Shown: positions 1 to 9,187, counted from the stretch's first letter. The stretch is DNA of 64,000 bases from Rahnella woolbedingensis (GCF_003602095.1 NZ_RAHH01000001.1:124001-188000); one strand, 5' to 3'. The notes: generated from the letters alone by a model not told the origin. Program-made: numbers and translations.

Positions 1-500
1 TCAAACAGTATGCGCAAAATACGGTTGTGGCAGGGATTGCCGATGCGCCTGCGACCGACGCGGCATTCAATGCTGGCGTGGGCTCAACGCTGACGCTGAC
101 GCTCGGTGCTTCGCTGGACCATTCCAGCCCGCAGGTGAAAGGTGAGTTCGAGGTGGTGTTCCTGCTCGATGCACTGACACCGGCTGACCGTCAGGCGGTG
201 TTGCGCACGGGCGGAATTGACGTGGTGGTGTCGGCGCGTCGTCGTCCGTATCACAACATCAGCGATTTCACTGTGCTGGAACTGGATCCGCATACCGCCG
301 ATATCGTGGTGGTGAAATCCGGTTATCTGTCGCCGGAACTGGCACCGATTGCCAGTCCGAACCTGATGGCGCTGTCTAACGGCGTGGTGGATCAGTTTGT
401 TGAGCGACTGCCGCGCAACCGCAAAGCGCGTAAAACCTTCCCGTTTGACCGGGATTTCAGTTACACGCCGCAGGTGCAGCTTTCAGCCCGCAGTAAATAA
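1..500 (+). CDS. M81 family (MlrC-like) metallopeptidase, C-terminal part
   Basis: The gene runs in from the left edge. The open frame is continuous from base 3 to the TAA at 498-500, leaving about 165 residues. The text around 'GIADAPATDAAFNAGVGST' and the following beta-rich stretch resemble the C-terminal domain of the MlrC family (peptidase M81), named after a microcystin-degrading enzyme; the substrate of most members is unknown. The metal site would lie upstream and cannot be checked. The next gene, an ABC transporter ATPase for peptides or glutathione, begins 16 bases later, so this is probably the hydrolase of a small-peptide uptake operon. Confidence 0.7.
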   Translation, partial: KQYAQNTVVAGIADAPATDAAFNAGVGSTLTLTLGASLDHSSPQVKGEFEVVFLLDALTPADRQAVLRTGGIDVVVSARRRPYHNISDFTVLELDPHTADIVVVKSGYLSPELAPIASPNLMALSNGVVDQFVERLPRNRKARKTFPFDRDFSYTPQVQLSARSK

Positions 501-516
501 TTCAGGAGCCCATAAG

Positions 517-2349
517 ATGAATCAGACTACCGGACAGCAGGAAAAACGTCAGCCCGTGCTGAGCGTGAAGCATCTGACCACTTCATTTCTCGGCGAAGAC
601 GACTGGCTGCCGGTAGTGCGCGATTTGTCGTTTGATGTCTATGCCGGAGAAACGCTGGCGATTGTCGGTGAATCCGGTTCCGGCAAGAGCGTCACGTCGC
701 TGTCGGTAATGCGTTTGCTGAAAGCGCAAAGCAGCCGGATTGAGGGCGAGGTCTGGCTCAATCAGCGCAATGTTTTGCGGCTGTCTGACAAGCAGATGCG
801 TGATATCCGCGGCAATGAGATGGCGATGATTTTTCAGGAGCCGATGACGTCGCTCAATCCGACTTTCAGTATCGGCCGCCAGATTGCCGAAAGCCTGAAG
901 CGGCATCGTGGAATGTCCTCTGCACAAGCGCGGGCAGAAACCTTGCGGTTGCTGGAGAAGGTGCGTATTCCCAATGCCAAAGCGCGTTTTGACGAGTATC
1001 CGCACCAGTTTTCCGGCGGTATGCGCCAGCGTGTGATGATTGCCATGGCGCTGGCGCTGAAGCCTAAATTGCTGATTGCCGATGAACCCACAACCGCACT
1101 GGATGTGACGATTCAGGGACAAATTCTGGATTTGATCAAGACGTTGCAGGAAGAGGAAGGAATGGCGGTGCTGTTCATCACGCATGATATGGGTGTGGTG
1201 GCGGAGATTGCCGACCGGACGCTGGTGATGTATCGCGGAGAAGCGGTGGAAAGTGGGGCGACGGAAGATATTTTCCACCGGCCGCAGCACCCGTATACCC
1301 GCGCATTGCTGGCGGCGGTGCCTAAATTAGGGTCGATGCAGGGGCGCGACTGGCCGCTGCGTTTTCCGCAAATCAATCTGCAAACCGGCGAGGCCAGCGT
1401 GCCGCAGGAAGTGGCGGGAACGATAGATTCCGGGCTGACGCCGTTGTTATCGGTGAAAAACCTCAGCGCACGGTTTCCGGTGTATGGCGGGATTTTCAGC
1501 CGTCAGGTAGGCGCGGTTCATGCGGTGGAAAATATCAGCTTCGATTTATTCCAGGGTGAAACGCTTTCGCTGGTCGGCGAATCTGGCTGCGGAAAATCCA
1601 CCACTGGCCGTGCGGTAACCCGGCTGCTGAAACCACACAGCGGCGCGATTGATTTCGACGGTTTTGATGTCACGAATCTGGGTAAGCGCGATATTTTACA
1701 AATGCGCCAGCGCATTCAGATGATATTTCAGGATCCGTTCACCAGCCTGAATCCGCGTATGCGCATTGGCGACGCGCTGATCGAACCGATGTTGCAACAC
1801 AAACTGCATAACCGCAGCGATGCGAGAGAGAAGGCGGCGTCGCTGCTGCAAAAAGTCGGGCTATCACCGGACATGCTGCGCCGTTTTCCGCATGAGTTTT
1901 CCGGCGGTCAGCGTCAGCGAATTTGCATTGCACGCGCTCTGACGCTCGATCCCAAAGTGATTGTCGCCGATGAATCGGTTTCCGCACTGGATGTGTCAGT
2001 GAAAGCGCAGGTGGTGAATTTACTGCTCGATTTACAAGAAAGCATGAACCTGTCGTATCTGTTTATTTCGCATGATATGGCGGTGGTCGAGCGGGTGAGT
2101 CATCGCGTGGCGGTGATGTATCTGGGTGAAATCGTGGAAATAGGCCCGCGCGCGGCGATATTTGATAATCCGCAGCATCCTTATACCAAAAAACTAATGG
2201 CGTCAGTCCCTGTGCCGGATCCGTCACGCAGAATGCTGAAGCGGCAGATGCAGGTAGATGAGCTGAAAAGCCCGGTGCGTGATAACGGTTATATTCCGCC
2301 GCAAAGACAATATCAGGAAGTATCAGCAGGACATTTTGTTCAGGTTTGA
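517..2349 (+). CDS. Two-domain peptide/glutathione ABC transporter ATP-binding protein (GsiA-like)
   Basis: A 610-residue protein with two complete ABC ATPase domains in one chain. The first Walker A is at residues 51-58 (GESGSGKS) with signature FSGGMRQR at 165-172; the second Walker A is at 354-361 (GESGCGKS) with FSGGQRQR further on. This doubled DppD/DppF arrangement is that of GsiA, the ATPase of the glutathione importer, and length and C-terminus also agree (GsiA is about 620 residues). I chose ATG 517, preceded by AGGAG at 503-507, over in-frame starts further up that overlap the M81 gene. No binding protein or permease gene follows, so they must lie to the left. The substrate, glutathione or another short peptide, is open. 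Confidence 0.8.
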   Translation: MNQTTGQQEKRQPVLSVKHLTTSFLGEDDWLPVVRDLSFDVYAGETLAIVGESGSGKSVTSLSVMRLLKAQSSRIEGEVWLNQRNVLRLSDKQMRDIRGNEMAMIFQEPMTSLNPTFSIGRQIAESLKRHRGMSSAQARAETLRLLEKVRIPNAKARFDEYPHQFSGGMRQRVMIAMALALKPKLLIADEPTTALDVTIQGQILDLIKTLQEEEGMAVLFITHDMGVVAEIADRTLVMYRGEAVESGATEDIFHRPQHPYTRALLAAVPKLGSMQGRDWPLRFPQINLQTGEASVPQEVAGTIDSGLTPLLSVKNLSARFPVYGGIFSRQVGAVHAVENISFDLFQGETLSLVGESGCGKSTTGRAVTRLLKPHSGAIDFDGFDVTNLGKRDILQMRQRIQMIFQDPFTSLNPRMRIGDALIEPMLQHKLHNRSDAREKAASLLQKVGLSPDMLRRFPHEFSGGQRQRICIARALTLDPKVIVADESVSALDVSVKAQVVNLLLDLQESMNLSYLFISHDMAVVERVSHRVAVMYLGEIVEIGPRAAIFDNPQHPYTKKLMASVPVPDPSRRMLKRQMQVDELKSPVRDNGYIPPQRQYQEVSAGHFVQV

Positions 2350-2396
2350 TTGGCAATACAGAAGAAGTTGTTTCTGAGAAGTGACTCAGGGATGAG

Positions 2397-2424
2397 TCTG
2401 GAAGATGGTGGTGGGGGAAGGATT
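2397..2424 (-). repeat. Partial duplicate of tRNA-Tyr 3' end (rtT-like trailer repeat)
   Basis: These 28 bases are identical to 2557-2584, exactly 160 bp away. The copy contains the last 19 nucleotides of the tRNA-Tyr gene, including CCA, and 9 bases of flank. Between the copies lie inverted repeats at 2440-2454 and 2477-2495, the latter made of AACCTTCG arms that recall the T-arm of the tRNA. In E. coli tyrT, repeats carrying 19 bp of the tRNA 3' end form the rtT trailer RNA; this looks like a shorter version of that layout. Confidence 0.7.
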
Positions 2425-2565
2425 ACCCTGCCTTCGGGTCGTTGCTGCGCAACGCTGTCTCGCTTCGCTCGGCTCAAACCTTCGGATCGAAGGTTCTCTA
2501 TCCTTCCCGATTTGCATTTTTATTTTAGTTTGGAGTTTTCGGAAAAGAGAGGGGCTTCTGGAAGA

Positions 2566-2650
<85 letters not shown>

Positions 2651-2741
2651 ACAATTTTTCGTGGTATTTACTACGTACTTCTTAGCCATAAATCATCATG
2701 CGCTACATGGATGATTTCTCGTTACAGCGGTTAGCTGCGAA

Positions 2742-2777
2742 CGGGGCGCATAATACCAAATGATTCGAAGGTGTAAA
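2742..2777 (-). promoter_or_regulatory. Stringent-type promoter of the tRNA-Tyr gene
   Basis: On the minus strand there is a -35 TTTACA (2772-2777), a 16-bp spacer and a -10 TATTAT (2750-2755), followed directly by the GC-rich discriminator GCGCCCCG (2742-2749). A GC-rich discriminator is the hallmark of stable-RNA promoters under ppGpp control, and the E. coli tyrT promoter has nearly the same elements. Confidence 0.85.
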
Positions 2778-2824
2778 GCGCTGAAAGCGATAATAAAGTT
2801 CGTTTGCGGGTTTTTTGTTCTTAA

Positions 2825-2851
2825 CGGTGCTTCTCTGAACGAAAAGCACCG
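2825..2851 (-). terminator. Hairpin downstream of purU
   Basis: Perfect 8-bp arms CGGTGCTT/AAGCACCG around an 11-base loop lie 13 bases past the purU stop. There is no good U-run on the minus strand, so termination by this hairpin is only probable. Confidence 0.45.
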
Positions 2852-2863
2852 CCAGAATGCGGT

Positions 2864-3712
2864 TTACAGAATGACCGTGCGGTTTCCGTAAACAAATACA
2901 CGCTGCGCCAGCACGCGGTATAACGCCCGGCTGAGGACGTTTTTCTCGACGTCACGCCCTGCGCGCATCATATCTTCTGCGGTATAAGTGTGATCGACGT
3001 TAATCACATCCTGCATGATGATCGGGCCTTCATCCAGATTGTCATTGACGTAGTGCGCCGTGGCACCAATCAGTTTCACGCCGCGCTCATATGCCTGATG
3101 GTAGGGACGGGCACCAATAAATGCTGGCAGGAACGAGTGGTGAATGTTGATCACCTGGTGCGGATAGTGCTGCACAAAGCCCGGCGTCAGCACACGCATG
3201 TATTTCGCGAGAACCACATAATCCGGCTGATACTGGTCAATTTGCGCAATCATCGCGCTGTCGTGCTGTTCGCGGGTCAGGCCGTCGTGGCTGACCAGAT
3301 GGAACGGAATATCGAAACGCTCAACCAGCGTCTGCAGGGTGTCATGGTTGCCAATGACCGCGGCAATCTCGACATCCAGACCACCGTAAGCCGCTTTCAT
3401 CAGCAGGTCGCCCAGGCAATGCGCCTCTTTGGTGACCAGAATGACAATGCGACGACGTCCGGTGCTGTTCAGTTCACGCACGGAACCTGCTGGCAGTGCG
3501 CTGTCGAGGTCGGCCAGCAGGGTGTTGTCATTGAAAATCCCTTCCAGCTCTGTGCGCATAAAGAAACGGCCGGTGCGGTGATCCACAAATTCATTGTTCT
3601 GCACGATATTGAGTTCGTGCTTATAGCAAATGTTAGTAATTTTGGCGATCAGACCTTTTGCGTCAGGGCAAATGGTGCGTAATACCTTAGTTTGTACGTT
3701 CTGTTGCGGCAT
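2864..3712 (-). CDS. purU: Formyltetrahydrofolate deformylase
   Basis: 282 residues, matching PurU almost throughout. The N-terminal ACT-like domain (about 8-90) begins 'KVLRTICPDAKGLIAKITNICY', and the C-terminal formyltransferase-fold domain contains HHSFLPAF and the GATAHYV stretch with the catalytic region. The enzyme hydrolyses 10-formyl-THF to formate and THF, supplying formate for PurT and balancing one-carbon pools with glycine and methionine status. An upstream in-frame TTG at 3733 would add 7 residues; I prefer ATG 3712, with AGGA 11 bases before it. The gene is followed by a hairpin and preceded by ychJ on the same strand. Confidence 0.95.
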   Translation of the reverse strand: MPQQNVQTKVLRTICPDAKGLIAKITNICYKHELNIVQNNEFVDHRTGRFFMRTELEGIFNDNTLLADLDSALPAGSVRELNSTGRRRIVILVTKEAHCLGDLLMKAAYGGLDVEIAAVIGNHDTLQTLVERFDIPFHLVSHDGLTREQHDSAMIAQIDQYQPDYVVLAKYMRVLTPGFVQHYPHQVINIHHSFLPAFIGARPYHQAYERGVKLIGATAHYVNDNLDEGPIIMQDVINVDHTYTAEDMMRAGRDVEKNVLSRALYRVLAQRVFVYGNRTVIL

Positions 3713-3756
3713 GAGGGTGTGGATCCTGTCCAAGACTTATAAATATTACGGTTGAA

Positions 3757-4221
3757 TTATTTACCGCAGCACTTCTTATATTTTTTGCCGGAACCGCACG
3801 GGCAGGCATCATTGCGGCCTGTCTGCGGCTTAATTCCATCGATATAGTACCAGCGTTCTTTTAAACGAAGAAATCGCGAGCGTTCATGAATGAGGTGGAT
3901 GTGCTCATCACCGGTTTCTGTGAATCGCGCGGCAAATTCGACAAAGCCTTCATTATTATCACGCCCGTCGTTTTCGCTGATCACCTGTAGTCGCTGCCAG
4001 TGTGTGCTGGTAAAGCCTTCCTGTAAACTGTCACGCCATCTTTCTGGTTGACAGTCCGGATGCCAGGTGGCGATCAGATAACTCGCATTTTTCAAAACAT
4101 AGGCTGTATAGCGCGAGCGCATCAAAGCTGCCGGAGAAGGCGCCACTTTGTTCTCAGTAATGTAGGGCTGGCAGCATTCTTCATAAGCATGGCTGCTGCC
4201 GCAAGGGCAAAGTTCTGACAA
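3757..4221 (-). CDS. ychJ: YchJ family protein with two SEC-C zinc motifs
   Basis: 154 residues, same length and layout as E. coli YchJ (UPF0225). A SEC-C motif opens the protein (CPCGS..YEECC, residues 5-17) and another closes it ([13 protein letters not shown]), with a YchJ/NTF2-like middle domain containing 'LMRSRYTAY'. SEC-C motifs bind zinc and in SecA contact SecB and ribosomes; the function of YchJ itself is not established. The start is a TTG at 4221 with GGAG eight bases upstream, and gives the expected N-terminus MSELCPCGS. It lies upstream of purU with a 44-base gap. Confidence 0.9.
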   Translation of the reverse strand: MSELCPCGSSHAYEECCQPYITENKVAPSPAALMRSRYTAYVLKNASYLIATWHPDCQPERWRDSLQEGFTSTHWQRLQVISENDGRDNNEGFVEFAARFTETGDEHIHLIHERSRFLRLKERWYYIDGIKPQTGRNDACPCGSGKKYKKCCGK

Positions 4222-4370
4222 GGAAACTCCTGAAAAGGCAGGGCATCGACATCCGATGCCCTGGCCGCGCTATTGAATGCATCAAAGTGATATGTTACCT
4301 AACAAACTCGCCGGGTGACAACGCGCTTCCCGGCCCATTTTTAAGATATGCGTAATATTAAGGTCATCAG

Positions 4371-5282
4371 ATGAGCAGAAAAGTCACCATCGGTCTTGCT
4401 CTGGGGTCGGGAGCGGCAAAAGGGTGGGCGCATATTGGCGTAATCAATGCCCTGAAAGAAATGGATATTGAAGTCGATGTGGTGGCCGGTTGCTCGGTCG
4501 GGGCGCTGGTCGGTGCCGCCTATGTGAGTAACAGATTACCGGCGATAGAAAGCTGGGTGCGCTCGTTCAGTTACTGGGATGTGCTGCGGTTGATGGATTT
4601 TTCATGGCGACGTGGCGGTTTGCTGCGCGGGGAGCGGGTTTTCAATGCGGTCGGCCAGTTGATCCGCATTGATGAATTTGAAAAATGTTCCAAGAAGTTT
4701 GGTGCCGTGGCGACCAATCTGAGTACCGGGCGCGAATTGTGGCTGACCAAAGGCGACCTGCATCTGGCCATTCGTGCCTCGTGCAGTATGCCGGGCCTGC
4801 TGGCGCCGGTCTGGCATAACGGTTACTGGCTGGTTGACGGTGCGGTTGTGAATCCGGTTCCGGTGTCGCTGACCCGTGCTCTGGGGGCCGATATCGTGAT
4901 TGCCGTCGATCTTCAGCATGACGCGCATCTGATGCAGCAAGATTTGCTTACCGTTCAGCCGACCGGAGAAGCACTAAATACTGAGAAAGAAGTCGGCTGG
5001 CGTGACAAAATCCGCCAGCGCTTAACCCGTCCAAACGCCAGAAAGCCGAATGTCAGCCCTTCGGCGATGGAGATTATGTCTACCTCTATTCAGGTACTGG
5101 AAAACCGGCTTAAGCGTAACCGTATGGCAGGCGATCCGCCGGACGTGGTGATCCAGCCGTATTGCCCGCAAATTTCGACGCTGGATTTTCATCGCGCAGA
5201 AGAAGCGATTGAGGCGGGCCGTCTTGCGGTTGAAAAGCAAAGAGAGCAGTTATTGCCCCTCATAAAAAATAGACAATTCTGA
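4371..5282 (+). CDS. rssA: Patatin-like phospholipase RssA
   Basis: 303 residues with the patatin fold. The glycine-rich oxyanion loop GSGAAKG is at 12-18, the nucleophile elbow GCSVG at 40-44 (Ser42), and the catalytic Asp-Gly at 156-157 (VDGAVVNP). The C-terminal 'TSIQVLENRLKRNRMAGDPPD' block is typical of RssA. It is predicted to hydrolyse acyl lipids; its physiological substrate is unknown. It precedes rssB by 96 bases on the same strand, as in E. coli, where the two form an operon, although RssA is not needed for RpoS turnover. Confidence 0.93.
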   Translation: MSRKVTIGLALGSGAAKGWAHIGVINALKEMDIEVDVVAGCSVGALVGAAYVSNRLPAIESWVRSFSYWDVLRLMDFSWRRGGLLRGERVFNAVGQLIRIDEFEKCSKKFGAVATNLSTGRELWLTKGDLHLAIRASCSMPGLLAPVWHNGYWLVDGAVVNPVPVSLTRALGADIVIAVDLQHDAHLMQQDLLTVQPTGEALNTEKEVGWRDKIRQRLTRPNARKPNVSPSAMEIMSTSIQVLENRLKRNRMAGDPPDVVIQPYCPQISTLDFHRAEEAIEAGRLAVEKQREQLLPLIKNRQF

Positions 5283-5378
5283 ATGGCTTAAAACGTCTTT
5301 GGTCGAATCTGACAATTCTGCCAAGCAAAAACGGGCTTTATGAGCCACTATTAGAATAAGAAATTCTGGGGGACCCTG

Positions 5379-6392
5379 ATGGACAAGCCACTTACAAGCA
5401 AGCATATTCTCATCGTTGAAGACGAAGCCGTTTTCCGATCAATTCTTGCTGGCTATGTAAGTTCCCTGGGCGCCACCTTTACAGAAGCTGAGAATGGGCT
5501 TGAAGCGTTATCCCTGCTTGAAGATTACCCGCCTGACCTGATCCTCTGTGACTTAGCAATGCCAGAAATGGGCGGGATGGAGTTTGTCGAAAACCTGCGA
5601 TTGCAGGGCAATAAAATCCCGGTGCTGGTGATTTCTGCCACTGATAAAATGACCGATGTCGCTTCAATGTTGCGACTCGGCGTCGAAGATGTGTTGCTCA
5701 AACCCATTAATGATTTGCAGCATTTACGTGAGGCGTTGCTTTCGTCGCTGTACCCAAAGCTGTTTTCCTCGCAGGCGATGGAAGAAAGTTCGCTGGTTCA
5801 GGACTGGGAAGCGCTGTGCCGTAATCCCAATGAAGCGCAACGGTTATTGCAGGAGCTGCAACCGCCGGTTCAGCAGACGCTGGCGAATTGTCGCATTAAT
5901 TACCGGCAACTGACGACGGCGGAGCGTCCGGGGCTGGTGCTCGATATTGCCGCGCTGTCATCCAAAGACCTCGGTTTTTATTGTCTGGATGTCACCCGCG
6001 CCAATGAGAACGGCGTTCTGGCGGCATTATTATTGCGCGCCATTTTTAACAGCTTATTACGTGAGCATCTGAGTAATCAGCAACAGCGGCTGCCGCAGAT
6101 GTCAACATTGCTCAAGCAAGTTAATCATCTTTTCAGGCAGGCTAATCTTGAAGGGCAATTCCCGTTGTTGCTCGGTTATTATCACGCAGGGTTTAAGAAT
6201 CTCATTCTGGTTTCTGCGGGATTACATGCCAACGTCAATACCGGAACTAATATGATCCAGCTCAGTAACGGTGTTCCGCTGGGCACGACGGGCGCGACAT
6301 ATTCTAATCAAATCAGTCAGAAATGTGATGCGTGGCAGTGTCAGGTATGGGGATCGGGTGGGCGTCTGAGATTAATGCTATCCATAGAGTGA
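5379..6392 (+). CDS. rssB: Response regulator RssB (anti-sigma-S adaptor for ClpXP)
   Basis: 337 residues: an N-terminal receiver domain with phospho-acceptor Asp58 (ILCDLAMP), acidic residues in VEDE (13-16) and Lys in LLKP, then a linker and a degenerate PP2C-like C-terminal domain. RssB binds sigma S and delivers it to ClpXP for degradation; anti-adaptors release it under stress. Length and motifs agree with E. coli RssB over the full protein. It is preceded by GGGGG near the ATG and follows rssA. The downstream gene differs from E. coli, where galU comes next. Confidence 0.95.
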   Translation: MDKPLTSKHILIVEDEAVFRSILAGYVSSLGATFTEAENGLEALSLLEDYPPDLILCDLAMPEMGGMEFVENLRLQGNKIPVLVISATDKMTDVASMLRLGVEDVLLKPINDLQHLREALLSSLYPKLFSSQAMEESSLVQDWEALCRNPNEAQRLLQELQPPVQQTLANCRINYRQLTTAERPGLVLDIAALSSKDLGFYCLDVTRANENGVLAALLLRAIFNSLLREHLSNQQQRLPQMSTLLKQVNHLFRQANLEGQFPLLLGYYHAGFKNLILVSAGLHANVNTGTNMIQLSNGVPLGTTGATYSNQISQKCDAWQCQVWGSGGRLRLMLSIE

Positions 6393-6482
6393 ACAAAGTT
6401 ATTGTCATTGATAATAATGTCTTAAAAACATTGAGCATTTTTTCCGCGTGTTATTACGTATCTCCGCTTTATTTCATTCTTC

Positions 6483-6496
6483 TAAGACCTATCTTA
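6483..6496 (+). promoter_or_regulatory. RcsAB-box-like palindrome upstream of ugd
   Basis: TAAGACCTATCTTA is a palindrome with TAAGA/TCTTA arms and agrees with the conserved ends of the RcsAB box (TaAG...TCctA). It lies about 43 bases upstream of an extended -10 element (TGG TATAAT, 6536-6544) and 125 bp from the ugd start. The site is inferred from consensus only. Confidence 0.5.
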
Positions 6497-6535
6497 TGCA
6501 AAATATGCCTTTGCAGGCGAACTTGCGGCTGAAAC

Positions 6536-6544
6536 TGGTATAAT
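6536..6544 (+). promoter_or_regulatory. Extended -10 promoter element for ugd
   Basis: TGG followed by a perfect TATAAT. No -35 hexamer stands at 17 bp, which fits an extended -10 promoter or one dependent on an activator. Confidence 0.55.
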
Positions 6545-6607
6545 GCGTTCCGGAATTTTGGCTGTCTGTTTCACGTTGTTTAAAAAATAACAAATAGGAA
6601 TTCGCTG

Positions 6608-7951
6608 ATGAAAGTAACAGTTTTTGGTATCGGTTACGTCGGACTTGTTCAGGCGGCGGTTCTTGCTGAAGTCGGGCATGAAGTTTTGTGCATCGATGTT
6701 GACGCAAAAAAAGTGGAAAACCTGAAGAACGGGCTGATCCCAATTTTTGAACCAGGTTTAACTCCTCTGGTACAACGCAATTATGAAGCAGGGCGTTTGC
6801 TGTTCAGCACCAATGCGGCTGAAGGTGTTGCTCATGCTACCGTGCAGTTTATCGCTGTCGGTACTCCTCCGGATGAAGATGGTTCTGCGGATCTTAAATA
6901 TGTGACCGCTGTGGCGCGCACGATTGCCGAGCACATGACCGAACCTAAAGTGGTCATTGATAAATCTACTGTGCCTGTGGGTACCGCTGATAAAGTGCGT
7001 GCGGTTATGAGTGACAAACTCAAAGAGCGTGGCGTGGATATCAGCTTTGATGTTGTCTCCAATCCTGAATTTTTGAAAGAGGGTGCAGCTGTCGCTGACT
7101 GCATGCGCCCTGAGCGCATCGTCATCGGTACCGATAATCCTGATGCCATCGATCCTATTCGTGAGCTTTACGAGCCGTTTAACCGTAACCACGACCGGAT
7201 GATCCTGATGGATATCCGCAGTGCAGAACTGACCAAATACGCGGCCAACTGTATGCTGGCCACCAAAATCAGCTTCATGAATGAAATGTCGAATCTGGCA
7301 GAAATGCTCGGTGCGGATATTGAAAAAGTGCGTCAGGGGATTGGGTCTGATTCCCGTATCGGATACCACTTTATCTACCCTGGCTGCGGTTATGGCGGTT
7401 CCTGTTTCCCGAAAGATGTGCAGGCATTGATCCGCACCGCTGAGCACATTGGTTATCAGCCGAAACTTTTGCAGGCAGTAGAGCAGGTCAATTATCAGCA
7501 AAAATATAAATTGCCTGCTTTTATTCAGCGCCACTTTGGTGATGACCTGAAAGGCAGAACCTTTGCGCTTTGGGGACTGTCATTCAAACCGAATACCGAT
7601 GACATGCGTGAAGCCTCCAGCCGTGTATTAATGGAGCAACTTTGGGCAGCCGGTGCGAAAATCAAAGCTTACGACCCGGAAGCCATGAATGAAACGCAGC
7701 GTATTTATGGTCATCGTGAAGATTTAGAATTAATGGGTACCAAAGAATCCGCATTGCACAATGCAGATGCGTTGATTATTTGTACTGAATGGCAGAACTT
7801 CCGTGCCCCTGATTTTGATGTGATCAAAAAAGCATTAAAAGAGCCGGTAATTTTTGATGGTCGAAATTTATTCGATCCTGAACGTTTGGAGAAACGCGGG
7901 TTTACTTACTACGGCATTGGCCGCGGTGCTTCAATCAATCCGGTTCTGTAA
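6608..7951 (+). CDS. ugd: UDP-glucose 6-dehydrogenase
   Basis: 447 residues of the UDP-glucose/GDP-mannose dehydrogenase family. The N-terminal NAD-binding domain begins with GIGYVG (7-12), the central dimerisation domain holds the catalytic Cys266 in GGSCFPKD (263-270), and the C-terminal UDP-binding domain contains '[16 protein letters not shown]'. It oxidises UDP-glucose twice to UDP-glucuronate. The epimerase gene begins 9 bases after the stop, so the two are probably co-transcribed and UDP-glucuronate is passed on. UDP-glucuronate also feeds aminoarabinose for lipid A and capsule synthesis. The 447-residue form is closer to the long bacterial type than to the 388-residue E. coli Ugd. Confidence 0.92.
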   Translation: MKVTVFGIGYVGLVQAAVLAEVGHEVLCIDVDAKKVENLKNGLIPIFEPGLTPLVQRNYEAGRLLFSTNAAEGVAHATVQFIAVGTPPDEDGSADLKYVTAVARTIAEHMTEPKVVIDKSTVPVGTADKVRAVMSDKLKERGVDISFDVVSNPEFLKEGAAVADCMRPERIVIGTDNPDAIDPIRELYEPFNRNHDRMILMDIRSAELTKYAANCMLATKISFMNEMSNLAEMLGADIEKVRQGIGSDSRIGYHFIYPGCGYGGSCFPKDVQALIRTAEHIGYQPKLLQAVEQVNYQQKYKLPAFIQRHFGDDLKGRTFALWGLSFKPNTDDMREASSRVLMEQLWAAGAKIKAYDPEAMNETQRIYGHREDLELMGTKESALHNADALIICTEWQNFRAPDFDVIKKALKEPVIFDGRNLFDPERLEKRGFTYYGIGRGASINPVL

Positions 7952-7960
7952 GGAGTTTTC

Positions 7961-8968
7961 ATGAAATATCTGGTTACCGGCGCAGCGGGCTTTATTGGGT
8001 TCTATGTGTCGCAGCGTTTGTTAGCAGCGGGTCATTCGGTTGTCGGCATCGATAATCTGAATGATTATTATGATGTCAGCCTGAAACTTGCGCGGCTTGC
8101 TCAGCTGGAGAATAAAGACGGCTTTGAGTTTATTAAGCTCGATTTAGCCGATCGCGAAGGTATGGCCTCATTGTTTGCCGGGCAACGTTTCGAACGTGTG
8201 ATCCATTTGGCCGCACAGGCCGGTGTCCGATATTCAATACAAAACCCTCTGGCTTATGCTGATTCTAACCTGGTCGGGTTTGTAAACATTCTCGAAGGCT
8301 GTCGTCATAATAAAGTTGGGCATTTGCTTTACGCTTCTTCCAGCTCAGTTTATGGACTGAACAAAAAGCAGCCTTTCTCAACCGATGATTCTGTTGACCA
8401 TCCGGTTTCATTGTACGCGGCAACGAAAAAAGCCAATGAATTAATGGCTCACACCTATTCACATCTTTATGGATTACCGACGACCGGATTACGTTTCTTT
8501 ACCGTATATGGCCCGTGGGGACGTCCTGATATGGCATTGTTTAAGTTTACCAAAGCAATGCTGGCTGATCAGAGTATTGATGTTTATAACCACGGTGAAA
8601 TGCGTCGCGACTTTACTTATATTGATGATATTGCAGAAGCCATTGTTCGTTTGCAGGATGTCATTCCGCAATCTGATCCTAACTGGACAGTGGAGCAGGG
8701 ATCCCCGGCCAGCAGTTCCGCGCCTTATTGTGTTTATAATATCGGCAATAACAATCCGGTAAAACTGATGACATATATCAGCGCGCTTGAGCAGGCCTTA
8801 GGAAGGGTGGCAGATAAGAATATGCTGCCAATGCAACCTGGCGACGTGCATGAGACCAGCGCGGATACGCAGCCGTTGTCGCAGGCTATTGGCTTTGCAC
8901 CTGAAACCAGCGTAGAGCAGGGCGTGCAGAAGTTTGTTGACTGGTATCGGGATTTTTACCAGGTCTGA
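7961..8968 (+). CDS. UDP-glucuronate 4-epimerase-like NAD-dependent epimerase
   Basis: 335 residues of the extended short-chain dehydrogenase family. The NAD-binding GAAGFIG is at 7-13, a Ser-rich YASSSSVYG at 124-132 and the catalytic YxxxK at 152-156 (Tyr152, Lys156). The stretch 'GVRYSIQNPLAYADSNLVGF' is typical of UDP-glucuronate 4-epimerases, which make UDP-galacturonate. It follows ugd by 9 bases with AGGAG before its ATG, and the pair would convert UDP-glucose to UDP-galacturonate for envelope polysaccharide or lipopolysaccharide core. The product is inferred from family and context. A terminator follows. Confidence 0.82.
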   Translation: MKYLVTGAAGFIGFYVSQRLLAAGHSVVGIDNLNDYYDVSLKLARLAQLENKDGFEFIKLDLADREGMASLFAGQRFERVIHLAAQAGVRYSIQNPLAYADSNLVGFVNILEGCRHNKVGHLLYASSSSVYGLNKKQPFSTDDSVDHPVSLYAATKKANELMAHTYSHLYGLPTTGLRFFTVYGPWGRPDMALFKFTKAMLADQSIDVYNHGEMRRDFTYIDDIAEAIVRLQDVIPQSDPNWTVEQGSPASSSAPYCVYNIGNNNPVKLMTYISALEQALGRVADKNMLPMQPGDVHETSADTQPLSQAIGFAPETSVEQGVQKFVDWYRDFYQV

Positions 8969-8997
8969 GATTCAGACTCTAAATGATGTTTTGCAAA

Positions 8998-9019
8998 AGG
9001 CTGCTGAGGCGGCTTTTTT
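8998..9019 (+). terminator. Terminator of the ugd-epimerase unit
   Basis: A short GC-rich stem (GCTGC/GCGGC around TGAG) is followed by seven T residues, 30 bp past the stop codon. Confidence 0.75.
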
Positions 9020-9130
9020 TATGGAATCGGTAAAGTCCTATAGCGTTCTTAATGTAATGCATCGTTGAGATGCTCTGGTTTGGTTTTGTATTAGTGACAG
9101 GGAGCAATCATCAGCGGTATTAGAAAACGA

Positions 9131-9156
9131 AAAGCCCATCATAAAAGATGGGCTTT
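9131..9156 (-). terminator. Terminator downstream of hns
   Basis: Arms AAAGCCCATC/GATGGGCTTT around ATAAAA, with T residues following on the minus strand. It lies 31 bp past the hns stop and could also act on the plus strand. Confidence 0.85.
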
Positions 9157-9187
9157 GTTGTATTAACATTTATGTTAATAAGGGCAA

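Noticed and set aside
583-1290. 235-codon minus-strand frame inside the GsiA-like gene
   Set aside because: Shadow of a strongly supported ABC ATPase on the other strand.
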